A stretch of DNA of 64,000 nt from Streptomyces eurythermus. GTDB taxonomy: Bacteria > Actinomycetota > Actinomycetes > Streptomycetales > Streptomycetaceae. Under the pieces are notes generated by a model. The model had not been told where the DNA came from. It did not search any database and saw nothing but the letters and a program-made list of their open reading frames with translations. A program made the translations under genes and the position numbers. The stretch lies in NCBI RefSeq assembly GCF_014649115.1, contig NZ_BMSK01000019.1, positions 62,382 to 126,381 on the forward strand, written 5' to 3'. Each line of letters starts with the position of its first letter. Within the stretch, counting starts at the first letter, position 1. Shown here in pieces: positions 53,632 to 62,288 of this stretch.

Positions 53632-54885
53632 TCAGGCTCCGGTGAACGATCCCAGGTAGGCGGCCGCCTTGTCGGGGTCGAAGAAGAAGTCCTCGAAGTC
53701 GGCCGGGTCGTTGAAACCATTGGCGAAACGGTCCGCCACGGGCTGGAGCGACCCGGCCGCGCCGATGAGGTTCAGCACGTGCTCCGGCGGCGGCGCCAGC
53801 ATGGCGTTGGTCCACTTGGTGACGTGCTGCGCGGTGGCCCAGTAGCGGTCGAAGGTGGCCCGCATCCACTCCTCGTCGAAGGGCTGGTCGCCGCGCTCGA
53901 GGATCGAGGCCAGATACGCCGCCGCGCACTTGGACGCCGAGTTGGAACCCTGCCCGGTGATCGGGTCGTTCGCCACGACCACGTCGGCCACGCCCAGGAC
54001 CAGACCGCCCGAGGGCAGCCGGCCGACGGGGTTGCGCACGGTCGGGGCGTAGCGCCCGGCCAGCGTGCCGCCCGCGTCGGTCAGTTCCACCTTGGTGGCC
54101 CGGGCGTACTCCCAGGGCGTGAACCTCTCCATGAGTTCCAGGGTCAGGGAGAGGTGCTCCGCCGGGTCCTTGACGCCTCGGAAGACGTCGAGCGGGCCGC
54201 CGGGTATGCCCTCCCAGAACAGGATGTCGGCGCGGCCGGAGACGGTCAGCGTCGGCATGACGAACAGCTCGCCGACCCCGGGGACCAGGTTGCAGCGGAC
54301 CGCGTCGAACTCCGGGTGCTCCGGGCGCGGGCCGAGCCCGTGCACGTAGGCCACCGCCAGCGCCCGCTGCGGCTCGGCGTACGGGGAGCGCTCGGGGTCG
54401 CGGGCGAACATCGACACCAGCTCGCCCTTGCCGGCCGCGACCAGCACGAGGTCGTAGGTGCGGGAGAAGTAGTCCAGGTCGCCGACGGCCGCGCCGTGGA
54501 TGACCAGCTGGCCGCCGCGCTGCGCGAAGGTCTCCATCCAGCCGGCCATCTTCACGCGCTGGTCGACCGACTGCGCGTACCCGTCCAGCTTGCCCACCCA
54601 GTCGACGGCCCGCTGGGTGGGGCCCGGGTCGTGCGAGCCGGGCGCGGCGACCGAGACGCCGAGTCCCTGGATCTTCGGGGCCTGGGACTCCCAGAAGTTC
54701 AACTGCAGGTCGCGCTCGTGCTGGAGTGCCGTGTGGAACATGCACTGCGTCGACATGACCCGGCCGGAGCGGATCTCGTCCGCGGTCCGGTTCGACATCA
54801 GGGTGACCTCGTAGCCGTGCGACTGCAGGCCGAGGGCGAGCTGGAGGCCGGACTGGCCGGCTCCGACGACGAGTATCTTCCGCAT
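53632..54885 (-). CDS. StyA-like FAD-dependent monooxygenase at the end of the conservon
   Basis: A 417-residue flavoprotein of the styrene/indole monooxygenase type. The FAD-binding loop is ILVVGAGQSGLQLALGL; DLVLVAAGKGELVSMF and VVANDPITGQGSNSASK are the later FAD motifs. Enzymes of this type epoxidise aromatic alkenes or oxidise indole and need a separate flavin reductase, not seen here. It follows cvnD by 23 bp, so it is the fifth gene of the conservon operon; some Streptomyces conservons carry a fifth enzyme gene such as a P450. The ATG at 54885 lies 11 nt after GGAG. Confidence 0.87.
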   Translation of the reverse strand: MRKILVVGAGQSGLQLALGLQSHGYEVTLMSNRTADEIRSGRVMSTQCMFHTALQHERDLQLNFWESQAPKIQGLGVSVAAPGSHDPGPTQRAVDWVGKLDGYAQSVDQRVKMAGWMETFAQRGGQLVIHGAAVGDLDYFSRTYDLVLVAAGKGELVSMFARDPERSPYAEPQRALAVAYVHGLGPRPEHPEFDAVRCNLVPGVGELFVMPTLTVSGRADILFWEGIPGGPLDVFRGVKDPAEHLSLTLELMERFTPWEYARATKVELTDAGGTLAGRYAPTVRNPVGRLPSGGLVLGVADVVVANDPITGQGSNSASKCAAAYLASILERGDQPFDEEWMRATFDRYWATAQHVTKWTNAMLAPPPEHVLNLIGAAGSLQPVADRFANGFNDPADFEDFFFDPDKAAAYLGSFTGA

Positions 54886-54908
54886 GCGGGTGGGGACTCC
54901 TATCAGGA

Positions 54909-55565
54909 CTACTCGGGGGTTTCGTCCAGCGCGTGGCCGACGAGGGCCAGCAGGGTCTCGATGACCGAGAACCGCCGTCGCGCGTCCATGATCATGACAG
55001 GGATGTGCGCGGGTATGGTCAGCGCCTCCCGCACGTCCTCCGGCTCGAACCGTTCGCTGCCGTCGAAGTGGTTGACGGCGACGACGTAGGGCAGTCCGCA
55101 GCTCTCGAAGTAGTCCAGCGCGGGGAAGCAGTCCTTCAGACGCCGGGTGTCGGCCATGACGACGGCGCCGATCGCGCCGCGCACCAGGTCGTCCCACATG
55201 AACCAGAACCGCTGCTGACCCGGCGTGCCGAACAGGTAGAGCACCAGGTCGTCGTCGAGCGTGATGCGGCCGAAGTCCATGGCCACGGTGGTGGTGAGCT
55301 TGCCCGGGGTGGCGGACAGGTCGTCGGTGTCCTCGCTGGCCTCGGTCATCAGCGCCTCGGTCTGCAGGGGCGTGATCTCCGAGACGGAGGTGACCAGGGT
55401 GGTCTTGCCGACGCCGAAGCCGCCCGCCACCACGATCTTCGTCGCGATGGGGGCCCGCGTCCGGTCGGTCTGCCAGGACTTCAGGTCCTCGTCCGGCTCG
55501 CCGTGGGAGGCGAGAAGGGGAGCGCCCCCGAAGGCGGCGGTGGCGTCAGAGACGGCGGAGTCCAC
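54909..55565 (-). CDS. CvnD-type small GTPase
   Basis: A 218-residue Ras-like ATP/GTP-binding protein. The P loop is VVAGGFGVGKTTLV (about 46-59), the switch-II region YLFGTPGQQRFWFMW, and the base-recognition motif VAVNHFDG in place of NKxD. These proteins are the D component of conservons and are thought to signal with the roadblock and DUF742 partners downstream of the CvnA sensor. It overlaps cvnC by 20 bp. Confidence 0.95.
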   Translation of the reverse strand: MDSAVSDATAAFGGAPLLASHGEPDEDLKSWQTDRTRAPIATKIVVAGGFGVGKTTLVTSVSEITPLQTEALMTEASEDTDDLSATPGKLTTTVAMDFGRITLDDDLVLYLFGTPGQQRFWFMWDDLVRGAIGAVVMADTRRLKDCFPALDYFESCGLPYVVAVNHFDGSERFEPEDVREALTIPAHIPVMIMDARRRFSVIETLLALVGHALDETPE

Positions 55566-55971
55566 TCAGCACCCTTTCCAGCAGCGCGCGGTCCGGCCGG
55601 CCGGTGCCGTGACCGGTTCCGGTGCCGTACACACGGATCTTTCCCTGGTCCGCGAGGTCGCTCAGGAGGACGCGGACCACACCGAGCGGCATCTTCAGCA
55701 GCGCGGCGATCTCGGCCACCGTGCGCATACGGCGGCACAACTCGACGATGGCCAGCATCTCCGGCATGCCCCGGCCTGCCTGCGAGCCGTTCGTCAGTTC
55801 CTTGCGCTCCTCGGGGGCCTCCAGCGCGGCCACGAACGTCTCCACGAGGAGGACGTGACCGAAGCGGGTACGGCCGCCGGTGAGCGAGTAGGGGCGGACG
55901 CGGGCGGGTTTGCGGTCGCCGCCGCGTACCGGGAGGCGCTGCTTGCCGGGCTTGTTCGCGGGGCCGCTCAC
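55546..55971 (-). CDS. CvnC-type DUF742 protein
   Basis: A 141-residue DUF742 protein with the family pattern VRPYSLTGGRTRFGHVLLVETFV, then the winged-helix-like CRRMRTVAEIAALLKMPLGVVRVLLSDLADQG. The GTG at 55971 overlaps the cvnB stop by 4 nt. It is the C component of the conservon; its helix-turn-helix-like part suggests a DNA- or protein-binding role. Confidence 0.95.
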   Translation of the reverse strand: MSGPANKPGKQRLPVRGGDRKPARVRPYSLTGGRTRFGHVLLVETFVAALEAPEERKELTNGSQAGRGMPEMLAIVELCRRMRTVAEIAALLKMPLGVVRVLLSDLADQGKIRVYGTGTGHGTGRPDRALLERVLSGLRRL

Positions 55972-56465
55972 CGGGTGCTCCCCGTCGACTCGGCCTCCAT
56001 GGATTTGCGCAGCTCGCTGCGGAGTTCGGGCGTCAGGACGTGCCCGGCGCGGCCCACGAACAGCGCCATGTGGTACGCCACCACGCTCATGTCGCACTCG
56101 GCGGAGCCGTGCACGCCGAGCAGCGAGCCGTCGCTGATCGACATCACGAACAGGCTGCCCTCGTCCATCGCGATCATGGTGTGCTTGACCCCGCCGTACT
56201 CCAGCAGCCGGGCGGCGCCCACGGTGAGGCTGCCGATGCCGGAGACGATGGTGGCGAGATCGGCGGAGGAGCCGCGCGGGCCCTTCGCCGGGCGGGCCGC
56301 ACGGGACTGCTCCGTGTGGGCCGGGTCGGACGACAGCAGCAGCAGTCCGTCCGAGGAGACCACGGCGACGGACTGGATGCCGGGTACTTCCTCGACCAGG
56401 TTGGTCAGCAGCCAGTGCAGGTTGCGGGCTTCACTGCTCAGTCCGTAGGTAGTGGGCGCGGTCAA
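55968..56465 (-). CDS. CvnB-type roadblock/LC7 protein
   Basis: A 165-residue roadblock/LC7 domain protein (GLSSEARNLHWLLTNLVEEV, SVAVVSSDGLLLLSS, LFVMSISDGSLLGVHG). Roadblock proteins act as regulators of Ras-like GTPases such as CvnD. The start is TTG at 56465, with GGAGG 7 nt upstream, and overlaps the cvnA stop (TTGA). The same frame is open for 3 kb upstream, but that is out of frame under cvnA and not used. Confidence 0.95.
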   Translation of the reverse strand: MTAPTTYGLSSEARNLHWLLTNLVEEVPGIQSVAVVSSDGLLLLSSDPAHTEQSRAARPAKGPRGSSADLATIVSGIGSLTVGAARLLEYGGVKHTMIAMDEGSLFVMSISDGSLLGVHGSAECDMSVVAYHMALFVGRAGHVLTPELRSELRKSMEAESTGSTR

Positions 56466-59293
56466 CTGCTTGCCTCCTCGGCTGTGCCCCCCGTGGCTTC
56501 TTCGGCGTGTGCGTAGCCGGCCGGCCGTCGGTGGCCGGCCGTCTTCTCGGCGATCTCCGTCTCTACGTCGCGGTAGCCGGCCTCGGCGCCGCTGCGGAAG
56601 CCGCCGAGCCTGCGGCGCAGGGCTTCGGCGTCGATGCGGGTGTTGCGTTGGCGGGGCGGGGCGGCGGGGGCGGTGATCTTGGGTGTGCGCTTGGGGAGAC
56701 CCTTGCTGGTGAGCTGCTCCGGCGCGTCCGCCTCTGGCGCCTCGGCCGGTGCGTTCGCCTCGGCTTCGCCGTCGGCGTCCGGGTTCCCACCCGCAGCACC
56801 CGTGCGGGTTTCGTCGTCGCGTGCGGGTGGCCCCTGCGGGGCGTGCTCGCCGTCGGCGGCCGCCGGGGCCGTGGGCCGGGTCCGCGGGTGCTCGGAGTGT
56901 GCCGTGGGCTGCTCCGGCGCCCCCGGTTCCTCCGCCGGTTCCTCCTGCGGTGTCGGCAGGAGGAGTTCCATCGTCGTCTCGGCGGGGGTCTCCGTCGGCT
57001 TGGGGCGGGTCTCCGTGGGGTCGGTGGGCGGGGTGGCCTGCTCGTGGGTGTCCCGTACGGCCTGTTCGGCCAGGGCCACCAGCGGGTCCTTGGTGCGGGC
57101 CCGCAGGACGTTGGAGTTGGCCTCCGCGTCGGCGCCCGGCAGGGTGTACGTACCCGTGGTGCTGCCGGACTCGGTCTTCGGCGGCAGGGCGGCCGGCGGG
57201 GCCTCGGCGAGGATCTGCGCCGGCAGGACCACGACCGCCGCGGTGCCGCCCTGCTTCTGGTCGCGCAGCTGGACCCGGACACCGTGGCGGTGGGCGAGGC
57301 GCGCGACCACGTAGAGGCCGAGGCCGAGGCCGTCGGCGTCGTTCTGGTCGTAGAGGGACTGCGGGTCGAAGTCGGCGAGGCGGGCGTTGAGGCGGGTCAG
57401 GCGCTCCTCGGCCACGCCGATGCCCTCGTCCTGGACGGAGAGCATGACCTCGCCCGACTCCAGGAGCCAGCCGGAGACCTCCACCGGCAGCTCCGGCGGG
57501 GAGAACGACGTGGCGTTCTCCATCAGCTCGGCCAGCAGGTGGGAGAGGTCGTCGGCGGCGAACCCGGCCACGTGCGCGTGCGGCGGCAGGGAGGCGATGC
57601 GGACGCGTTCGTAGCGCTCGATCTCGCTGACCGCCGCCCGGACCACGTCGACCAGCGGCACCGGGCCGGGGTGCTGCTGGACGTGCTCGGTGCCGGCGAG
57701 GACCAGCAGGTTCTCGCTGTGCCGGCGCATGACCGTGGCGAAGTGGTCCAGCTTGAAGAGGGTCGCGAGCCGGTCGGGGTCCTGCTCGCGGTCCTCCAGG
57801 CCCTCGATGACCGCCAGCTGCCGTTCGACCAGGCCCAGGGTGCGCAGCGCCAGGTTGACGAACGTGGAGCCGATGCTGGTGCGCAGCCGCTCCAGCTGGG
57901 CGGCGGAGTCGGCGAGTTCGGCGCGCAGTTCCTCGCGGGCGTCGGCCATCTTCTGGCGCTGGCCCACCAGATGCTTGCGGTCGGTCTCCAGGGTGCCCAC
58001 CCGCTCGTGCAGGGCGACGGCGTGCGCGTGCAGGGCGTTGACCGAGCGGACGACCTGGGCGAACTCGTCGTTGCGGCCGGTGAAGGCGATCGGCTCCTGG
58101 GCCGCCGGGTCCTCGGCCCCGGCCAGGCGGGCCGAGCCTCGGCGCAGCACCGACAGCGGGCGGGTCAGGCTGCGCGCCATGGCGGTGGCGACGCCGACCG
58201 CGACCAGCAGCAGGACGCCGAGGACGGCGACGCGGATCTCCAGGGCGGTGACGTCGTCGTCCCGGAGTTTCTCCAGGTCCTTGGTGCGGTGGTCGTAGAG
58301 CGCGGACTCGGCGCCGCGCATCAGGTCCACGCGGGCGGACAGGGCCGCGTCCAGCTTCTTGGCGGACGTGGTCAGCTCGCTGTCGGCCAGCGTCGGCTGG
58401 TCGGTGAGCGCGGTGAGGAACTTCTCGGCCGAGTTGACCTCGGGGCCGGTGACCGTGGAGTCGTAGGAGTCGACGGCCGCCTCGGGGGCGGTGGCGCGGA
58501 AGTCGGCGAGGGCCGCGTCGGCGCGCAGCCGGGCCTGCTGGGCGGCGGTGGTGAGCGCGTCGCGCTGCCGGCGGTCGGTGTCGTCGCCGCCGGCGGAGGT
58601 GGTGGGCAGACCGGTGACGGGGTCGATGACCGTCCGGGTGGAGGACGGGACGTTCAGCGCGGCCAGCAGCAGGCCGCGGGCGGCGGCGGACTGCTGGACG
58701 GCGGAGTCCAGTTCGGCGAGGGCGTGGGCGCCGGAGCCGGCCCGCGGGGGCAGCTGCTCGGCCAGTTGCTCGGCGAGCCGGTGCAGTTCGGTGATGGCCG
58801 CCGAGTACGCCTGGTGGGTCCGCAGGGCGTCGGTCTTGCCGGTGAGGGCGGCCCGGCGGAGCTTGTCGATGCCGTCGAGGGCGGTGCGCACGCGGGCCGG
58901 GGTGTCGGGGTCCGCGCGCAGCTCCGCGGCCTGCCGGTCCACCCGGGCGCTGCGGTCCTCGGAGGGTGCCTTGGAGCGGGGGCGGCCGGCCGCGACGTAA
59001 GGGGTGACCTCGTCGCGTTCGTCGGCCAGGGAGTGGGCGAGGGTCAGCGCGTCCTGGGTGCGGGCGGCGAGCGTCACCAGTTCCTGGGAGTCGCCGACGT
59101 CCTGGGAGGCGGTGAGCAGCGCGGGCACGCCGGCCCCGGCCACGGCGGCGGCCACCACCGCGACGGCGACGATCAGCCGGGTGCGCACATGAGTGGGGCG
59201 GCCGGTGCCCACGGAGGTCTGCGGGACGGTCCCCGCGGGGGCCGGCTGACTGCCTGTGCGCCGAGGCCGCTTCTTCTGCACCGGTGCTCGCAT
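56462..59293 (-). CDS. CvnA-type sensor histidine kinase
   Basis: A 943-residue membrane sensor that heads the conservon. A membrane helix (about 38-60) starts an extracytoplasmic helical domain of about 270 residues resembling nitrate/nitrite-sensor (NIT) domains; a second helix (about 348-368) is followed by a HAMP-like region, the dimerisation segment FKLDHFATVMRRHSENLLVLAG and an ATPase domain (LLAELMENATSFSPPE, QDEGIGVAEERL, GLGLYVVARLAHRHGV). The last 250 residues are low complexity, rich in Pro, Thr, Glu and Ala. CvnA proteins lack a classical HisKA and may signal to CvnB-D instead of a response regulator. Confidence 0.93.
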   Translation of the reverse strand: MRAPVQKKRPRRTGSQPAPAGTVPQTSVGTGRPTHVRTRLIVAVAVVAAAVAGAGVPALLTASQDVGDSQELVTLAARTQDALTLAHSLADERDEVTPYVAAGRPRSKAPSEDRSARVDRQAAELRADPDTPARVRTALDGIDKLRRAALTGKTDALRTHQAYSAAITELHRLAEQLAEQLPPRAGSGAHALAELDSAVQQSAAARGLLLAALNVPSSTRTVIDPVTGLPTTSAGGDDTDRRQRDALTTAAQQARLRADAALADFRATAPEAAVDSYDSTVTGPEVNSAEKFLTALTDQPTLADSELTTSAKKLDAALSARVDLMRGAESALYDHRTKDLEKLRDDDVTALEIRVAVLGVLLLVAVGVATAMARSLTRPLSVLRRGSARLAGAEDPAAQEPIAFTGRNDEFAQVVRSVNALHAHAVALHERVGTLETDRKHLVGQRQKMADAREELRAELADSAAQLERLRTSIGSTFVNLALRTLGLVERQLAVIEGLEDREQDPDRLATLFKLDHFATVMRRHSENLLVLAGTEHVQQHPGPVPLVDVVRAAVSEIERYERVRIASLPPHAHVAGFAADDLSHLLAELMENATSFSPPELPVEVSGWLLESGEVMLSVQDEGIGVAEERLTRLNARLADFDPQSLYDQNDADGLGLGLYVVARLAHRHGVRVQLRDQKQGGTAAVVVLPAQILAEAPPAALPPKTESGSTTGTYTLPGADAEANSNVLRARTKDPLVALAEQAVRDTHEQATPPTDPTETRPKPTETPAETTMELLLPTPQEEPAEEPGAPEQPTAHSEHPRTRPTAPAAADGEHAPQGPPARDDETRTGAAGGNPDADGEAEANAPAEAPEADAPEQLTSKGLPKRTPKITAPAAPPRQRNTRIDAEALRRRLGGFRSGAEAGYRDVETEIAEKTAGHRRPAGYAHAEEATGGTAEEASS

Positions 59294-59650
59294 TCTCGAA
59301 CTCGTCTACCCAGGGGCCCGGGTGGTGCCCCGTCACTTCGGGGCCAAGTGGTGCGTACACCCGGTTCGTACGGTTCCCGACCCTCCCAGCGCCGGTGGGC
59401 AGTGGTCGCGCATCACCTGACCCGCCACCCGAAGGAGTGAACATCGGAGGGGAGTTGGCGGGCAAGTTCCTCCGGCGTGTGCCCGGCTCGGACGCGGCGG
59501 GCCGGTTGGACGCGCGCGGCAGGCTTTGGCAATATTCGCCACCACGTCTTCCCGGAGCGCCTCATTCCAGCCCAAACCAGGCGCCTGACCTGCGAGGTCG
59601 CGGGAATTGCCGGGGGCTTGCCGGTCCGGGGCGCACCGTGTGAAGGGGTC
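59294..59650. other. Divergent promoter region between cvnA and the PP2C-like gene
   Basis: 357 bp without a convincing gene. It contains the promoters of both flanking genes. An AT-rich island with near-palindromic GGCAATATTCGCC at 59529-59541 stands out from the GC-rich surroundings and could be a -10 region or a binding site. Short open frames here are not supported. Confidence 0.5.
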
Positions 59651-60454
59651 GTGCAGACTGACCGGGTGCGTACTGATCTCGTCTCGGAACCCGGCGACGC
59701 GACCCGCCCCAACGAGGACTTCGCCGGTGTCGGACTACCCGCCTGCGGACAGGGAGGTTGCGTGATCGCCCTGGACGGGGTGACGCCGCCGAGGGGCGGG
59801 ACGGGCTGTCTGCACTCCGTGCCCTGGTTCACCGCGCGGCTGGGCGGCGCGCTGACCGAACTGACCGTTTCCGGCCGAGATCTGACGCTGCCGGAGATTC
59901 TCGCGCGGGCGATCCGGCGCACCGCCGAGGCACACGCGGACACCTGTGACCTTTCTCACCCACGGACGCCCCAGGCAACCGTCGCCCTGGCCCGCTGGTC
60001 CGCCGCCGAGGTCGAGTACCTGGTGCTGTCGGACGCGGCGCTGCTGCTGCGGGGGCCCGACGGGACGGTGACCCCGGTGCTGGACGACCGGCTCGCCCGG
60101 CTCCCCCGCTCCGCGCTGGTCTCGGACGCCCTGGTCGACGCCCGCCTGCGCAACAAGGAGGGCGGGTTCTTCACGGCCGCCGCCGACCCGGCCGTGGCGG
60201 CCCGCGCGGTCACCGGTGCGCTGCCCCGGCGCGAGGTGCGGGAGCTGGCCGCGCTGACGGACGGCGCGGCCCGGTGGACGGAGACGTTCCGCGAGGGGGA
60301 CTGGACGGCCCTGTTCGACGTGGTCGCCAAGGAGGGCGCCCGGTCGCTGGTCGAGCGGGTGCGGGAGCTGGAGTCGGCGGACCGGGAGCGGCGGGCCTTC
60401 CTCGGGCGGGGCAAGACGCACGACGACGCGACGGTGGTGTACGCGCGGTTGTGA
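59651..60454 (+). CDS. PP2C-like protein phosphatase
   Basis: A 267-residue protein with a reduced PP2C pattern: the N-terminal RPNEDF, the metal-binding Asp in VIALDGVTP followed by GG, a core strand VEYLVLSDAALLL and the C-terminal metal motif KTHDDATVVYARL. It would dephosphorylate Ser/Thr residues in the cytoplasm. The GTG at 59651 follows GAAGGGG; the GTG at 59666 would remove five residues. The 3' end, including the stop, is repeated downstream (24-bp tandem repeat). Confidence 0.82.
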   Translation: MQTDRVRTDLVSEPGDATRPNEDFAGVGLPACGQGGCVIALDGVTPPRGGTGCLHSVPWFTARLGGALTELTVSGRDLTLPEILARAIRRTAEAHADTCDLSHPRTPQATVALARWSAAEVEYLVLSDAALLLRGPDGTVTPVLDDRLARLPRSALVSDALVDARLRNKEGGFFTAAADPAVAARAVTGALPRREVRELAALTDGAARWTETFREGDWTALFDVVAKEGARSLVERVRELESADRERRAFLGRGKTHDDATVVYARL

Positions 60455-60505
60455 GCCGCGGGGTACGCGCGGTGGTGAGCCGCGGCGCACGCGCGGCTGT
60501 GAGCG
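60439..60505. repeat. 24-bp tandem repeat spanning the stop codon of the PP2C-like gene
   Basis: Units start at 60439, 60463 and 60487, each of the form G(T/C)ACGCGCGG-x-TGTGAGCCGCGG with few changes. Each unit carries an in-frame TGA; the first is the real stop at 60452-60454. The repeat fills the 51-bp space to the convergent MarR gene. Confidence 0.85.
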
Positions 60506-60997
60506 CTATTTCGCCATGACGTCGTTCAGCTCGTGCAGCAGCCGGGCCAGCTCGGCGACCTCGCGGCGGTCCCAGTGGGCCAGCTCGCGGACGTAGCGGG
60601 CGCGGCGGGCCTCGCGGACGGTGCCGACGCGGCGCCTGCCCTCCTCGGTGAGGGTGACCAGCCAGGCGCGGCCGTCGGCCGGGTCGGGTTCGCGGGCGAT
60701 CAGGCCCAGTTCCTCGAGGGCGCGCAGCTGCCGGGACATGGTGGCCTTGCCGACGCCGATGTAGGCGGCGAGTTCGGTGGCCCGCCGGCCGCCCTGTTCG
60801 TCCAGCCGGATGAGCAGGCCGTAGGCGGAGGACTCCAGGTCGGGGTGGACCTCCCGGGCCATCTCGGCCTGGTTGGCCCGGGCGCGCCGCAGCAGCACGG
60901 TCAACTCGCGTTCCAGCGACAGGAATTCCTGGTCTGCACCACTGGGCGTCACCTGGCAGGCGGCGCCCGGTCCACCGCTGTTTCTGTCCTCGTGCAC
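60506..60997 (-). CDS. MarR-family transcriptional regulator
   Basis: A 163-residue winged-helix regulator: SSAYGLLIRLDEQGGRRATELAAYIGVGKATMSRQLRALEELGLI is the helix-turn-helix region and REPDPADGRAWLVTLTEEGRRR the wing. The GTG at 60997 has GGGG 7 nt upstream; a longer start at GTG 61042 is possible. No operator is obvious. Targets are unknown; MarR proteins usually control transporters or redox genes next to them, but here the divergent neighbour is a muramidase. Confidence 0.9.
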   Translation of the reverse strand: MHEDRNSGGPGAACQVTPSGADQEFLSLERELTVLLRRARANQAEMAREVHPDLESSAYGLLIRLDEQGGRRATELAAYIGVGKATMSRQLRALEELGLIAREPDPADGRAWLVTLTEEGRRRVGTVREARRARYVRELAHWDRREVAELARLLHELNDVMAK

Positions 60998-61238
60998 GTC
61001 AGCACCCCTGATCGGTTTCGCAGTCCTGAAAGTTTCTGTCACACGTCGTCATTGCCGCAGCTCCGTCAGTATTTCGCAGGCATAGACCAACGGCGTCGTC
61101 CGGACCCCCTTCCACGCCGTCATCTACGTGCGTAGCTTCTTTACCACGCCCTTAATGGCATGCCCACGCCCAGAGGGCCGGCGGTCACCCCCCACGATCC
61201 CCACATCGCTCCCCCACTCCCCATCCCGGAGGCACGCC

Positions 61239-62081
61239 ATGACCGTGCTCAGACCCGGTCCCACCCGTCGTACCCGCCCGCTCCGCCCGCGCCCCCTCGC
61301 CGTCCTGGTCACGGCCCTGCTCGCGGCGCTCTCCCTCACGCTCCCCCTCACCTCCGCCCGGGCCGCGGACACGCCCGCCCGCGGCTCCGCCTACATGGGC
61401 ATCGGCGTCCTCGCCCACGACGGGCGCAGCGGCACCCCCAGCACCGGCGACGTCACCCAGACCGAGGGTGTCGACGTCTCGGGGTACCAGGGCAACGTCG
61501 CCTGGTCCACGCTGTGGAACAGCGGCGTGCGCTGGGCGTACACGAAGGCGACGGAAGGCACGTACTACACCAACCCGTACTTCGCCCAGCAGTACAACGG
61601 CTCGTACAACGTGGGCATGATCCGCGGCGCCTACCACTTCGCCACCCCGGACACCACCAGCGGAGCCACCCAGGCCAACTACTTCGTCGACCACGGCGGC
61701 GGCTGGTCACGGGACGGCAAGACCCTGCCCGGCGCCCTCGACATCGAGTGGAACCCCTACGGCGCCGCCTGCTACGGCAAGACCGCGAGCCAGATGGTCA
61801 GCTGGATCGCCGACTTCATCAACACCTACAAGGCGCGCACCGGGCGGTACCCCGTGATCTACACCGCCACCACCTGGTGGACCCAGTGCACCGGCGACTA
61901 CGGCGGCTTCGCGGTGAACAACCCGCTGTGGATCGCCCGCTACGCCGCGGACCCGGGGACCCTGCCGGCCGGGTGGTCGTTCTACACGATGTGGCAGTAC
62001 ACCTCCTCCGGCCCGACGGTCGGGGACCACGACAAGTTCAACGGCGCCCTGGACCGGGTACAGGCCCTGGCCAACGGCTGA
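61239..62081 (+). CDS. Secreted GH25 muramidase (lysozyme)
   Basis: A 280-residue exported N-acetylmuramidase of the cellosyl/Chalaropsis type. Residues 1-45 are a long basic signal peptide with an Arg-Arg motif near its start (possible Tat substrate), ending LTSARA. The GH25 barrel carries GVDVSGYQGNVAW and the catalytic Asp-x-Glu pair in GALDIEWNPYG, plus the aromatic substrate groove (WTQCTGDYGG, FYTMWQYTSSGP). The ATG at 61239 has GGAGG at 7 nt. It is followed by GC-rich hairpins at 62103-62128 that could end transcription. Confidence 0.95.
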   Translation: MTVLRPGPTRRTRPLRPRPLAVLVTALLAALSLTLPLTSARAADTPARGSAYMGIGVLAHDGRSGTPSTGDVTQTEGVDVSGYQGNVAWSTLWNSGVRWAYTKATEGTYYTNPYFAQQYNGSYNVGMIRGAYHFATPDTTSGATQANYFVDHGGGWSRDGKTLPGALDIEWNPYGAACYGKTASQMVSWIADFINTYKARTGRYPVIYTATTWWTQCTGDYGGFAVNNPLWIARYAADPGTLPAGWSFYTMWQYTSSGPTVGDHDKFNGALDRVQALANG

Positions 62082-62102
62082 GGCGACGGCCGGGCCGCCA
62101 GG

Positions 62103-62128
62103 CCGTGCCGTGCCGTGAGCGGGCACGG
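62103..62128 (+). terminator. Possible terminator after the muramidase gene
   Basis: GCCGTGCC (62103-62110) can pair with GGGCACGGC (62120-62128), and a second GC-rich stem GGCCCGCG/CGCGGGCC follows within 40 bp. No T run is present, as is common in Streptomyces. Confidence 0.4.
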
Positions 62129-62288
62129 CCCCGGCCCGCGGGCGCCCCGGGCGCGGGCCGTTCTCCCCGGCCCGCGCCCCGCGTTCCTCCCGGCGTCCCT
62201 CCCCGGCCCGCGCCTGCGTTGGTGCTCCGCGCCGCCCGGGATCATGCTGGTCAGGAGAGCCTGCCGAGCAAGGGCGAGATGAGCGGCG

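Noticed and set aside
56466..59465. Upstream continuation of the cvnB frame for 3 kb
   Set aside because: It is out of frame within cvnA on the same strand. The TTG at 56465 with GGAGG upstream and the typical CvnB N-terminus define the real gene.
59284..59643. Small plus-strand frame (119 codons) in the cvnA/PP2C divergent region, and an 80-codon minus-strand frame at 59333-59575
   Set aside because: No ribosome binding site, weak third-position GC bias and no family similarity; the region is better explained as promoters.
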